DNA of 64,000 nucleotides from Lishizhenia sp965656535 (GTDB lineage: Bacteria; Bacteroidota; Bacteroidia; Flavobacteriales_D; Crocinitomicaceae). This document shows positions 34,474 to 43,232 of the stretch, in pieces (positions within the stretch are counted from its first letter, which is position 1; every line of letters starts with the position of its first letter). Made by a program: the position numbers and the translations under genes. The notes beneath the pieces were generated by a model, which did not search any database, was not told the origin of the DNA, and was given only the letters and a program-made list of their open reading frames with translations. The stretch is from contig CBFHKX010000001.1 in assembly GCA_965656535.1 (NCBI GenBank), forward strand, positions 744,001 to 808,000. Direction: 5' to 3'.

Positions 34474-34890
34474 ATGGAATCTAAAAAAAATGCACAAACA
34501 GAAGTAGTTGCTACATGCGATATAAAAATCGGAAAAGTTGAAATTACATCCGATAGAATACTCTCTATGCGCATCTATAAAGGGCAAGAGGTAACGATGG
34601 AAACTGTTCATACCATTCTGAATTTTATAGAACAACAAGGTGGAGGGAAATATTTAAAGCTTTTCATATTTGAGCCTTATGCAGATGTTTCTTCCGAGGT
34701 TAAGAATTTTGCTGCTAGTCCTCCAGGATATGAACATACATTGGCAGATGCAATTGTTGTTGTTGGTTTACCTCAAAGAATTATAGCCGACTTTTACTTA
34801 AAATTTAACAAACCTGAAGTACCAACAAAAATATTTAGAAGCGAAACTAAAGCAAGAGAATGGTTATTGAAATTTAAACTAGACAGCTAA
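34474..34890 (+). CDS. SpoIIAA/STAS-like protein of unknown function
   Basis: The 138-residue cytosolic protein begins MESKKNAQTEVVATCD. The alternation of short strands and helices (ILSMRIYKGQEVTMETVHTI, KYLKLFIFEPYADVS, ADAIVVVGLPQRIIADFYL, then TKIFRSETKAREWLL at the end) resembles the SpoIIAA-like fold of a common family of small Bacteroidota proteins, DUF7793-like in my recollection. No catalytic residues stand out. It precedes dusB by 75 bases. A TTG at 34453 could lengthen it by seven residues, but the ATG is preferred. Confidence 0.75.
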   Translation: MESKKNAQTEVVATCDIKIGKVEITSDRILSMRIYKGQEVTMETVHTILNFIEQQGGGKYLKLFIFEPYADVSSEVKNFAASPPGYEHTLADAIVVVGLPQRIIADFYLKFNKPEVPTKIFRSETKAREWLLKFKLDS

Positions 34891-34939
34891 AACCACTTTA
34901 AAGTCTCTTTAATTAATTCTTTCTTATCAAAGTATCGTG

Positions 34940-34947
34940 TATCTTTG
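34940..34947 (+). promoter_or_regulatory. Candidate minus-7 element of dusB
   Basis: TATCTTTG is an exact TAnnTTTG match. It overlaps the upstream TTG at 34945, which argues that translation starts later, at the TTG at 34966. Confidence 0.4.
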
Positions 34948-34965
34948 TACTCTGATTTAAATAGT

Positions 34966-35961
34966 TTGGCAAAAATAAGAGACATAGATTTAGGTGATTT
35001 CCCTTTACTTTTGGCGCCTATGGAAGATGTAAGTGATCCTCCATTTAGAGCCTTGTGTAAAAAAAATGGTGCTGATTTAATGTATACCGAATTCATTTCT
35101 TCTGAAGGGTTAATTCGAGATGCAGTAAAAAGTGTTCAAAAACTAGATATTTTTGAGTACGAAAGACCTGTAGGTATACAGATTTTTGGTTACGACATCG
35201 AATCTATGAAACGTGCTACTGAAATTACAGCACAGGCAAATCCAGATATTATTGACATAAACTATGGTTGTCCGGTAAAAAAAGTTGCTTGTAAAGGAGC
35301 GGGTGCCGGAATTCTTCAAGACATTCCTAAAATGGTCAAAATGACGGCGGAGATTGTTAAGATGACCAATTTACCAGTAACGGTTAAAACGAGATTGGGT
35401 TGGGACGATAATTCAAAACATATTGTAGAGGTTGCCGAGCGTTTACAAGATGTTGGGATAGAGGGCATATCTATACATGGAAGAACGCGTAAGCAAATGT
35501 ATAAGGGAGAAGCCGATTGGAGTTTAATCGCTGAGACTAAAAATAATCCACGTTTGCATATTCCTGTTTTTGGGAATGGTGACATTGATACTCCCGAAAA
35601 AGCTTTACAATATAAAAACACCTACGGAGTAGATGGAGTAATGGTGGGTAGAGCGAGTATTGGGTATCCTTGGATATTTAATGAGATTAAGCATTACGTT
35701 AGAACAGGAGAATACTTGCCCAAGCCAGGAATTAAAGAGCGCGTAGCCATAACCAAAGAGCATTTAGATATGAGTGTGAAATGGAAGGGCGAAAAATTAG
35801 CTGTGGTTGAGATGAAACGCCATTACACCAATTACTTTAAAGGCATTCCAAATTTTAAAGAGTATAAGTCTAAACTCGTAACTTCTTTTGACTTAGACGA
35901 AATATACGAAACATTAGCCTTGATAGAGGAGCGATTCGAGGGTGTTGAAGCACTAGTTTAA
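34966..35961 (+). CDS. dusB: tRNA-dihydrouridine synthase DusB
   Basis: The enzyme of 331 residues reduces uridines of the tRNA D-loop using FMN and NADPH. The FMN barrel signatures are complete: LLLAPMEDVSDPPFR, PVGIQIFGYD, INYGCPVKKVACKGAGA with the catalytic Cys, TVKTRLGWDD, ISIHGRTRKQMYKGEADW and FGNGDI followed later by VMVGRASIGYPWIF. No ATG precedes the conserved head; the best start is TTG at 34966 (M-AKIRDIDLGDFPLL), because an earlier TTG at 34945 lies inside a promoter-like box. Its 3-prime neighbour is convergent. Confidence 0.95.
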   Translation: MAKIRDIDLGDFPLLLAPMEDVSDPPFRALCKKNGADLMYTEFISSEGLIRDAVKSVQKLDIFEYERPVGIQIFGYDIESMKRATEITAQANPDIIDINYGCPVKKVACKGAGAGILQDIPKMVKMTAEIVKMTNLPVTVKTRLGWDDNSKHIVEVAERLQDVGIEGISIHGRTRKQMYKGEADWSLIAETKNNPRLHIPVFGNGDIDTPEKALQYKNTYGVDGVMVGRASIGYPWIFNEIKHYVRTGEYLPKPGIKERVAITKEHLDMSVKWKGEKLAVVEMKRHYTNYFKGIPNFKEYKSKLVTSFDLDEIYETLALIEERFEGVEALV

Positions 35962-35992
35962 CTTACTGTTGATATTGATAAACGGTTTTTAA

Positions 35993-37801
35993 CTAAACAT
36001 CTTCTGTTAGTTCTCTGTATCTTTTTCTGGCTTCTGTAACATGCAGGCTACCTTTAAATTCTTTCATAATTTTAAAGTAGTACTTTGATGCCTTTTCTTT
36101 ATCTAAAAGGTGGTAATAATAGATGTTTCCTAAATTAAAAACGGCATCATCGGCTAAAATATCGGTACTATATTTATCAATTACATTTTCGTAGTAGCTG
36201 ATAGCTTCTGACCACTTACCTTGCTCTTCCATTGCCTTTGCTTTGCGCATTAAGGTTTCGTCCGCTAAACCATGGAAAGGTAAGTAGGTGTTAATTGAAT
36301 CGTACAGTACAAATGCTTCGTTATATTTATGTTGAGCTAAAAGAAGGTCTGCTCGTGCAAATTGATACATGGCAGTATAATTACTATCTAAACCTAGATT
36401 ATCAGTAATTAAAATAGACAGTTTCATAGCATCATTTGAGATGAGTTTCGAGGTGGAAGCTTTCAGCACATCTAATTGCGATTGCGCCCAAATAAAATCT
36501 CCATCGTAATAAAAGACGCGCGCATTTTTAAATTTTGCTTCTGCCCCAATAGTTTCATATTTAAAATCTTTCTCTACCTGCATATAAAGCAATGAAGCTT
36601 CCCAGATATCATTTAAGATAACTTTTACATCACCTAGTGCTACCTTTATTTCTGCTCTTAGTTTATCGGTTAAGTTCGTATAACTAAGCATACGCTCAAG
36701 CAACTGTTCAGCTTCTTTTGGTTGACCTGCATAGTAGGCTTGTATTTGTGCTAATTCTAATCCTATAGAAACGGCACTTGCACGTTCTCCAATGCGCGAT
36801 AATGCAGATTTATATTCTTGGATTGTAATGGCTAACTCTTCTTTGGAGTAGTTTCTGTTTCTTGTAATTTCAATGAAACGGGTATTGAGGAGTTTTTGTT
36901 CTGCCGAGTAGTAGTAGGGCGATTCTGTTCCCAAATCAACTACGTACTTAAATGCTTTTCTCCCAGCCGTGAATTCGTTGTTATTTACAGCAATCAAGCC
37001 TAAATTATAAACTTCTCTTCCATCATTGCTGGTTCTTTTATCTAAGCCTTTTGCTTGAATAAGCGCAGCATTAAACTTCTTTTTTTGTATAAACGTCCAA
37101 ATAAGCATATCTGCATAGGCTGTTTCATTTGGATTTTTTTGAATTCGTTGAAGTAATTTCGACTTTAAAATGGCGTATTCCTCGCTTTCCTCATTTTCAA
37201 AATCTACGTACCTAGGCATTATTCGTTTAAGACTGTTAAGCATAGAAGCGTTATAGTCTATCAAACTTAAATATTCTTCTATCATCTCTTCTTTTCGACC
37301 TAAGTCGCCATACACTTCTGCAAATTGAAAATGTAAAGGATAATTATTTTTAAGCGCTTTTCTTCCTTTTTCTAAGGTTTGGAGTGCGTAATTTGTTTTT
37401 CCTAATCCTTTAAAAGCTTGTGTTAGGTTTATAATGTTAGCGCTTGTTGGAATTACATCCTCTATTAGGTTTTCGTACGTTTTTTCTGCGTCTGAGCTCT
37501 TGCCGTATTTTTCATATGTTTTTCCTAACAGAACCTGATAGTTAAAATCGCTAGGAAAGATTTTAGTTTGTTCTTTGATTAGTTTAATTGCTGCTTTTTC
37601 TCCTTCTAATTCTTCTACGCAACTCAGGTATTTATTAAAAATGCTTCTATTTTTGTTTGTGCTATATACTTTTTCAAAATAAGGTAGGGCTTTTTCTAAT
37701 TCTCCTTGTTCGAAGTAATATTCTGCAAGCTGCTGGTCGTTATTTTGACCATTAATGGAAAAAAATAGAAATACCGATAAGAGTGCAAAAACGTAACGCA
37801 T
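35993..37801 (-). CDS. Tetratricopeptide-repeat protein, exported
   Basis: The 602-residue protein has a signal peptide (MRYVFALLSVFLFFSINGQ) and consists almost entirely of TPR-type helical hairpins, beginning LAEYYFEQGELEKALPYFEK and continuing to the C-terminal hairpin LADDAVFNLGNIYYYHLLDK. TPR solenoids mediate protein-protein contacts; in Bacteroidota such periplasmic proteins often join gliding or envelope complexes, but I cannot assign this one. Its ATG overlaps the stop of the preceding lipoprotein gene by one base (TAATG), so the two are coupled and probably act together. Confidence 0.88.
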   Translation of the reverse strand: MRYVFALLSVFLFFSINGQNNDQQLAEYYFEQGELEKALPYFEKVYSTNKNRSIFNKYLSCVEELEGEKAAIKLIKEQTKIFPSDFNYQVLLGKTYEKYGKSSDAEKTYENLIEDVIPTSANIINLTQAFKGLGKTNYALQTLEKGRKALKNNYPLHFQFAEVYGDLGRKEEMIEEYLSLIDYNASMLNSLKRIMPRYVDFENEESEEYAILKSKLLQRIQKNPNETAYADMLIWTFIQKKKFNAALIQAKGLDKRTSNDGREVYNLGLIAVNNNEFTAGRKAFKYVVDLGTESPYYYSAEQKLLNTRFIEITRNRNYSKEELAITIQEYKSALSRIGERASAVSIGLELAQIQAYYAGQPKEAEQLLERMLSYTNLTDKLRAEIKVALGDVKVILNDIWEASLLYMQVEKDFKYETIGAEAKFKNARVFYYDGDFIWAQSQLDVLKASTSKLISNDAMKLSILITDNLGLDSNYTAMYQFARADLLLAQHKYNEAFVLYDSINTYLPFHGLADETLMRKAKAMEEQGKWSEAISYYENVIDKYSTDILADDAVFNLGNIYYYHLLDKEKASKYYFKIMKEFKGSLHVTEARKRYRELTEDV

Positions 37802-38340
37802 TACTTGATCATTTTATCTGTGAAGTCTACCATTATTGGATGTAAAGAATCAAATTTGTGCAATGCTTTTGCTTGCGTGTTAATAAACTCAGTAAGTAGG
37901 GTGTTGATTTGGCTTACTTTATTGGTTTCATTTTGAACAAAGAGCGCGTATTCTTCTCTTTCGTTTATTCCATTAGAAATATCATGTCTTAGGTTGGCTA
38001 AATCTTCTTTAGCTTGCGGAATGGCTTCTTTAAGTTTTGCTGGAATTTTGCCGTTTCGTGCAAGTGTTTTTCGAATTGATTTGTAACCATCAACTAGATT
38101 ACCGACTTTTATGTCAATCGTATCACCGCCTTTGTAGTGATTTTTAACAATTAGAATTCTATCTCGAACAGTACGAATAACTCGTCCTGTTGAGTCTATC
38201 TGAGTTGCTTCCAGCAAGACACTACTGCTATCTAGATTTGCGTCCAATTTATTGATTTGCGCTAAATATTTCTCAACTTCTGCATCTTTGCAAGCCAATA
38301 AAAAACTTGTAACTAATAAGCTCAATAGTATTTTTTTCAT
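37801..38340 (-). CDS. Putative lipoprotein, helical
   Basis: The 179-residue protein has a lipoprotein signal peptide with lipobox LLAC (SLLVTSFLLACKDAEVE). The mature part is predicted helical and charged: KYLAQINKLDANLDSSSVLL, LKEAIPQAKEDLANLRHD, then NETNKVSQINTLLTEF. I do not recognise the family. It is coupled to the TPR gene downstream and starts about 120 bases after infB on the same strand, behind the infB terminator. A scaffold or partner role with the TPR protein is inference from coupling. Confidence 0.8.
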   Translation of the reverse strand: MKKILLSLLVTSFLLACKDAEVEKYLAQINKLDANLDSSSVLLEATQIDSTGRVIRTVRDRILIVKNHYKGGDTIDIKVGNLVDGYKSIRKTLARNGKIPAKLKEAIPQAKEDLANLRHDISNGINEREEYALFVQNETNKVSQINTLLTEFINTQAKALHKFDSLHPIMVDFTDKMIK

Positions 38341-38410
38341 ATTCCAGAATTATGTTTACTAAGTTAAGTAGAATTCAACACAAATTATACCAATTTAGTG
38401 TAAAAATAAA

Positions 38411-38437
38411 AAGGGACTACATAAAATGTAATCCCTT
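38411..38437 (-). terminator. Terminator of the rimP-nusA-infB operon
   Basis: A 12-bp stem (AAGGGACTACAT pairing with ATGTAATCCCTT with one mismatch) and a 3-base loop is followed on the minus strand by TTTTT. It lies 25 bases after infB. Confidence 0.9.
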
Positions 38438-38462
38438 GTAGTATGCTGTACTATTTTTCTGA

Positions 38463-41294
38463 TTATTTCAGTTTTCTAGCAACTTCTTTTTCTTCGTATG
38501 CTTCAATTATATCGCCCTCTTTTATATCGTTAAAGCGGTCTACATTTAATCCACATTCGTAGTTATTTTTAACCTCTTTCACATCGTCTTTGAAACGTTT
38601 AAGAGAACCTAATGATCCTGTATGGATAACTATACCGTCTCTAATTACTCTAATGTTAGAATTACGTTTAATGATTCCTTCCACAACGAAACAACCGGCA
38701 ATTGTACCAACTTTAGATATTTTAAATGTTTCTCTTACTTCAGCAGAACCTATAATTTCTTCTTCAATATCAGGAGAAAGCATTCCTTCCATTGCAGATT
38801 TAAGTTCATCAATAGCTTTGTAAATTACAGAGTAAAGTCTGATATCAATTTGTTCTGTTTCTGCCATTTTTCTGGCAGGGTTTGTTGGTCTTACTTGGAA
38901 ACCAACAATAATTGCATCAGAAGCAGAAGCTAAGTTTACATCAGCTTCGGTAATTGCACCAACTGCTTTGTGTACGATGTTTACTTGGATTTCTTCTGTT
39001 GAAAGTTTCATTAATGAATCTGACAAGGCTTCGATAGAACCATCCACATCTCCTTTTACAATTACGTTTAATTCTTGGAAATCTCCAATTGCTAAACGAC
39101 GACCAATTTCGTCTAGAGTAATATGTTTTTGAGTACGTAAACCTTGTTCTCTGTAAAGTTGCTCTCGTTTGGTTGCAATGTTACGGGCTTCTTTTTCATC
39201 ATCCATAATATGGAATTTGTCTCCCGCAGATGGTGCACCATTGATACCAAGGATAGAAACAGGTGTTGCTGGTCCTGCAGTATCTAAGTTTTTACCATGC
39301 TCATTTACCATTGCTCTCACTCTACCAGAGTATCTTCCTGCAAGGATAATATCTCCAATTTTCATGGTTCCTTCTTCAACAATAAGGTTGGTTATGTATC
39401 CTTTTCCTTTATCTAAAGAAGATTCTATAACAGTTCCTAACGCGTTCTTTTCAGGGTTTGCTTTTAACTCTAATAAGTCGGCCTCAAGGATAACTTTTTC
39501 TAATAATTCATCAATATTCAGTCCTTTTTTAGCAGAAATTTCTTGACATTGATATTTTCCACCCCATTCTTCTACGAGTAAATTCATAGCAGAAAGTTGC
39601 TCTCTTACTCTATCAGGATTAGCGCCTGGCTTGTCTATTTTATTTATAGCAAATACCATAGGAACTCCTGCTGCTTGAGCGTGAGATATAGCTTCTTTTG
39701 TTTGAGGCATTAAATCATCGTCTGCTGCAATAATAATAATGGCAACATCCGTTACTTGAGCACCACGGGCACGCATTGCTGTAAAGGCTTCGTGACCAGG
39801 AGTATCAAGGAAGGTTAACTTTCTGCCATCTGGACGTGTAACTGAATAAGAACCAATGTGTTGTGTGATTCCACCAGCTTCACCTTCTGCAATATTTGCA
39901 CTACGTACAAAATCTAGTAAAGATGTTTTACCATGATCTACGTGTCCCATTACCGTAATGATTGGCGGACGATCAATTAAATCTTCCGGTTTATCTTCAA
40001 TTACAGGTATTGCTTCTTGTACTTCTGCGGATACAAATTCTATTTCATAACCAAATTCAGAAGCTACAATTGTGATCGTTTCTGCATCTAAACGTTGGTT
40101 TATTGAGGCAAATATACCGAGAGACATACAAGCTGAGATCACTTGAGTAGACTGCACATCCATCATCGTTGCGAGTTCTGAAACGGTAACGAATTCTGTC
40201 AGTTTTAAGATGCCTTTTTCCATTTCGGCTTCCATCTGCTCTCTTTCTCTACGTTGCGCTCTATCTTCTCTTTTATTTCTTCTGTTTTTAGCACCTTTCG
40301 ACTTACCACCGCCCGATAATCTTGCCAGAGTGTCTTTAATTTCCTTCTGGATATCTTTTTCGGTAATTTCTGGTTTGGGTTGTCTTGCTCCTCCTGGTTT
40401 TCCTTTTGGTCCGCCTTTAAAGTTTTTACCACCAGAACGGTTATTTGCATTTCCAGTGCCTTTGGGTTGAGGTTTAGAACCATCTACCTTTTTAATTCTT
40501 TTACGCTTGCGTTTAGGCTCGTCTTTTTTCGTTTTTTCAACAGGAAGAACTATTTTCCCTACAACTGTTGGTCCGGATAGTTTTTTACTTTCTACACGGA
40601 TAGTTTCAATTGTTTTAGGAGTTTCTGCAATTTCCGGCTTCTTTTCTACTTTAACTTCTTCCTTAGCTGGTGTTGGCTTAGGTTTGGGAGTAATTACCGG
40701 TTTTGGATCTGGCGCATTCGTTTTTTTACTTTTCGCCTCCTGTTTGGATGGTTTTTTCTTTTTGTCTGGACGCGTTTTACTGTTGATAGAACTGAGGTCT
40801 ATTTTTCCTAAAACTTGTACCTTAACGTCACCATCTCCTAGGGTTTTCGAGTCGTCTTTCTCTATTTTCGGACTTTTATCCTCTTCGATTGCTTTCTCTG
40901 CAGGAGCTTCTTCTTTTGTTGGAGTTTGCTCTTTCTCGGCCGGAGTAGGAGTATCTTCAGCAATTGGTTCTGCTTCTTTTTTAGCTACCTCTTGTTCGGG
41001 TGCTTTCTCTTCCTCTACGCTAGTAGTTTCCTCATCCTCTTTCTTGGGATCTGGATTTGCTAGCGTGATAGTTTTGCGCTCTTCGCGCTTAATTGCAGTT
41101 TTCTTTGCTGCTTCTTTTAACGATTGGTCTGCAGCAAACTTCACACTTAGAATATCTAAATGATCAGACTCAATTTTAGTGTTAGGATTAGAATCTAGTT
41201 CTACACCTTGCGTACTCATGTACTCGACTATTGTAGAAATTCCTACATTGAGTTCCCTTGCTACTTTACTTAATCTTTTTACTTTACCGGCCAT
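38463..41294 (-). CDS. infB: Translation initiation factor IF-2
   Basis: The 943-residue GTPase brings fMet-tRNA to the 30S subunit. It has an IF2_N domain at the start (VKRLSKVARELNVGISTIVE), a long low-complexity acidic/lysine-rich linker (about residues 70-350), a second IF2_N domain, then the G domain from about residue 449: GHVDHGKTS, DTPGHEAF, NKID. Domain II, III and the C2 fMet-tRNA domain follow to EAYEEKEVARKLK. It is the third gene of the conserved rimP-nusA-infB operon and is followed by a terminator. Confidence 0.98.
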   Translation of the reverse strand: MAGKVKRLSKVARELNVGISTIVEYMSTQGVELDSNPNTKIESDHLDILSVKFAADQSLKEAAKKTAIKREERKTITLANPDPKKEDEETTSVEEEKAPEQEVAKKEAEPIAEDTPTPAEKEQTPTKEEAPAEKAIEEDKSPKIEKDDSKTLGDGDVKVQVLGKIDLSSINSKTRPDKKKKPSKQEAKSKKTNAPDPKPVITPKPKPTPAKEEVKVEKKPEIAETPKTIETIRVESKKLSGPTVVGKIVLPVEKTKKDEPKRKRKRIKKVDGSKPQPKGTGNANNRSGGKNFKGGPKGKPGGARQPKPEITEKDIQKEIKDTLARLSGGGKSKGAKNRRNKREDRAQRREREQMEAEMEKGILKLTEFVTVSELATMMDVQSTQVISACMSLGIFASINQRLDAETITIVASEFGYEIEFVSAEVQEAIPVIEDKPEDLIDRPPIITVMGHVDHGKTSLLDFVRSANIAEGEAGGITQHIGSYSVTRPDGRKLTFLDTPGHEAFTAMRARGAQVTDVAIIIIAADDDLMPQTKEAISHAQAAGVPMVFAINKIDKPGANPDRVREQLSAMNLLVEEWGGKYQCQEISAKKGLNIDELLEKVILEADLLELKANPEKNALGTVIESSLDKGKGYITNLIVEEGTMKIGDIILAGRYSGRVRAMVNEHGKNLDTAGPATPVSILGINGAPSAGDKFHIMDDEKEARNIATKREQLYREQGLRTQKHITLDEIGRRLAIGDFQELNVIVKGDVDGSIEALSDSLMKLSTEEIQVNIVHKAVGAITEADVNLASASDAIIVGFQVRPTNPARKMAETEQIDIRLYSVIYKAIDELKSAMEGMLSPDIEEEIIGSAEVRETFKISKVGTIAGCFVVEGIIKRNSNIRVIRDGIVIHTGSLGSLKRFKDDVKEVKNNYECGLNVDRFNDIKEGDIIEAYEEKEVARKLK

Positions 41295-41405
41295 ATAAAA
41301 AGTCCTTCTTTTTCTCTTTAAGTGTGCAAATTAAGTTGCACGTTTTTCCGTTTCAATGTTACGGATACCATCAATATTATTACAAATGTAAGAAGTGTTC
41401 TTCAC

Positions 41406-42641
41406 CTATTCGAATTCTGAGCTCAAAATTTTGAATACTTCTTTAATTGTTTCTTCTTCTAAATCGGTTCTTTTAACTAAATCTGCGATGTCTAATTCCA
41501 ATACAGACTTCGCGCTATCGCAACCAATTCCTTTTAATTCATCAAGAATCCAGCTGTCTATTTCATCTGCAAACTCTTCTAAATCAACATCTTCAATATC
41601 TACAGCACCTTCTCTATACACGTCAATTTCGTAACCTGTTAGTTTTCCTGCTAGTTTAATGTTGTGTCCACCTCTACCAATAGCCAAAGAAACTTGGTCT
41701 GGCTTTAAATAAACATCGGCTCTACCTTCTTCTTCTTTAATTTCTACTGAAGTTATTTTAGCAGGCGATAAAGCACGTTGTATATAAAGTTGTGGATTTG
41801 AAGTAAAATTAATTACATCAATATTTTCGTTCTTTAATTCTCTAACGATACCATGTATACGAGAACCTTTCATACCTACGCATGCTCCAACAGGGTCAAT
41901 TCTATCATCATACGATTCTACTGCAACCTTAGCACGTTCGCCAGGCATTCTTACAATATTTTTAATCGTTATTAATCCGTCAAACACTTCAGGTACCTCT
42001 AATTCAAATAATCGCTCTAAGAACTGAGGAGCTGTTCTTGATAAGATAATTACAGGATTACTGTTTCTCATATCAACTTTAGCCACAACAGCTCTGATTG
42101 ATTCTCCTTTTTTGAAGTAATCAGAAGGTATCTGTTCAGATTTAGGCAGCAACAATTCGTTGCCTTCATCATCTAAAATTAAGATTTCTTTTTTCCAAAC
42201 TTGATAAACTTCTCCGGTTACAATGTCACCAATACGGTCTTTGTATACTTTATAAAGTTGATCTTTTTCTAGTTCTAAAATTCTAGAAATTAAGTTTTGA
42301 CGTAGAGAAAGAATATTTCTTCTTCCAAAATCTAAAAACTTCATTTCCTCAGAAACTTCTTCTCCAACCTCAAAATCAGGTTCGATTTTAATTGCTTCTG
42401 GGTAGGCAATTTCTATATTTTCGTCTTCAACTTCTCCTTCAGGTACAATTTCCTTGTTTACCCAAATTTCAAAATCTCCTTTATCGATGTTAATAATTAC
42501 GTCACAGTGCTCGTCTGTTCCAAATTTTTTCTTTAACATCGTTCTAAACACGTCCTCAAGAACGGTCATCATCGTTTGTCTATCTATATTCTTGAATTCT
42601 TTGAATTCAGAGAACGATTCAATCAAATTTGAGCTGTCCAT
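41406..42641 (-). CDS. nusA: Transcription termination/antitermination factor NusA
   Basis: The 411-residue protein controls RNA polymerase pausing and termination. The N-terminal polymerase-binding domain (to about 130) precedes an S1 domain (IVTGEVYQVWKKEILIL) and two KH domains (VGACVGMKGSRIHGIVREL and YLKPDQVSLAIGRGGHNIKL). A short helical C-terminal domain follows. E. coli NusA has 495 residues with two acidic repeats; these are missing here, as is usual in Bacteroidota. It lies 7 bases downstream of rimP and about 110 bases upstream of infB. Confidence 0.97.
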   Translation of the reverse strand: MDSSNLIESFSEFKEFKNIDRQTMMTVLEDVFRTMLKKKFGTDEHCDVIINIDKGDFEIWVNKEIVPEGEVEDENIEIAYPEAIKIEPDFEVGEEVSEEMKFLDFGRRNILSLRQNLISRILELEKDQLYKVYKDRIGDIVTGEVYQVWKKEILILDDEGNELLLPKSEQIPSDYFKKGESIRAVVAKVDMRNSNPVIILSRTAPQFLERLFELEVPEVFDGLITIKNIVRMPGERAKVAVESYDDRIDPVGACVGMKGSRIHGIVRELKNENIDVINFTSNPQLYIQRALSPAKITSVEIKEEEGRADVYLKPDQVSLAIGRGGHNIKLAGKLTGYEIDVYREGAVDIEDVDLEEFADEIDSWILDELKGIGCDSAKSVLELDIADLVKRTDLEEETIKEVFKILSSEFE

Positions 42642-42648
42642 TTTGCTT

Positions 42649-43125
42649 CTATTTAAATGAAATTACAATTTTTGTTTCTTTTATCTGATCATACCCTAGA
42701 GGGTGCTCCTCTACGATAGTTTCTTTCTTCTTTCTTCCTTCAATTCTTTCTTTTCGGGTTGTTTCGACCACAATTCCTTCTTCATTTGCAGCTTTCAACA
42801 GTCCCTCTAACTTAGAATCGTCATTTAATTTTATTTTCACATCTCTTCCTACATTTTTGATATACTGCTTGGTTAGTTTAAGCGGTTTATCAATGCCCGG
42901 AGAAGTAACACTTAACTCAAAGTCATTTTCTTCTCTGTCTAAGTTGTGCTCTACATTACGAGATACAGACATACAATCTACAATAGCAACACCTCCTTGT
43001 TCACTGTCTATTTCAATTTTAATAGCATTGGATGTGCTAATTGAAATATCAACTATGAATAAGCCTTTGTCTAGCTCATCAATTCTCTCTTGTGCTAATT
43101 CTTGTATGTGTTCCTTACTAATCAT
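42649..43125 (-). CDS. rimP: Ribosome maturation factor RimP
   Basis: The 158-residue protein assists early 30S assembly. Conserved blocks are present: IEIDSEQGGVAIVDCMSVSR near the N-terminus and ELSVTSPGIDKPL in the middle, with the SH3-like C-terminal domain after it. It is the first gene of the rimP-nusA-infB operon. The ATG at 43125 lies only 14 bases after a strong GC-rich hairpin whose U-tract ends just upstream of it, so initiation could be affected by the folding of the leader. Confidence 0.95.
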   Translation of the reverse strand: MISKEHIQELAQERIDELDKGLFIVDISISTSNAIKIEIDSEQGGVAIVDCMSVSRNVEHNLDREENDFELSVTSPGIDKPLKLTKQYIKNVGRDVKIKLNDDSKLEGLLKAANEEGIVVETTRKERIEGRKKKETIVEEHPLGYDQIKETKIVISFK

Positions 43126-43133
43126 CTCGATAC

Positions 43134-43158
43134 AAAAAGAGGGGACTTTCGTCCCCTC
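43134..43158 (-). terminator. Hairpin with T-tract just before rimP (terminator or attenuator)
   Basis: The minus strand reads GAGGGGAC-GAAA-GTCCCCTC followed by TTTTT, an 8-bp GC-rich stem with a GNRA loop. It may end the upstream GT39 transcript. It also lies downstream of a candidate rimP promoter, so it could attenuate that operon. Confidence 0.8.
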
Positions 43159-43187
43159 GTTCTACATATTTTCTAATAAAACTTGTG

Positions 43188-43195
43188 CAAATGTA
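43188..43195 (-). promoter_or_regulatory. Candidate minus-7 element of the rimP operon
   Basis: The minus strand reads TACATTTG, an exact TAnnTTTG match, 62 bases before the rimP ATG and upstream of the hairpin at 43139-43158. Confidence 0.4.
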
Positions 43196-43232
43196 ATCAA
43201 TTTATTTGAAGTAAAGAGTATAGGAGTAAGTT

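Noticed and set aside
40507..41163. Long plus-strand reading frame of 218 codons
   Set aside because: It is the antisense of the lysine/glutamate/proline-rich linker of infB; its Ser/Phe-rich composition is what such a mirror frame gives.
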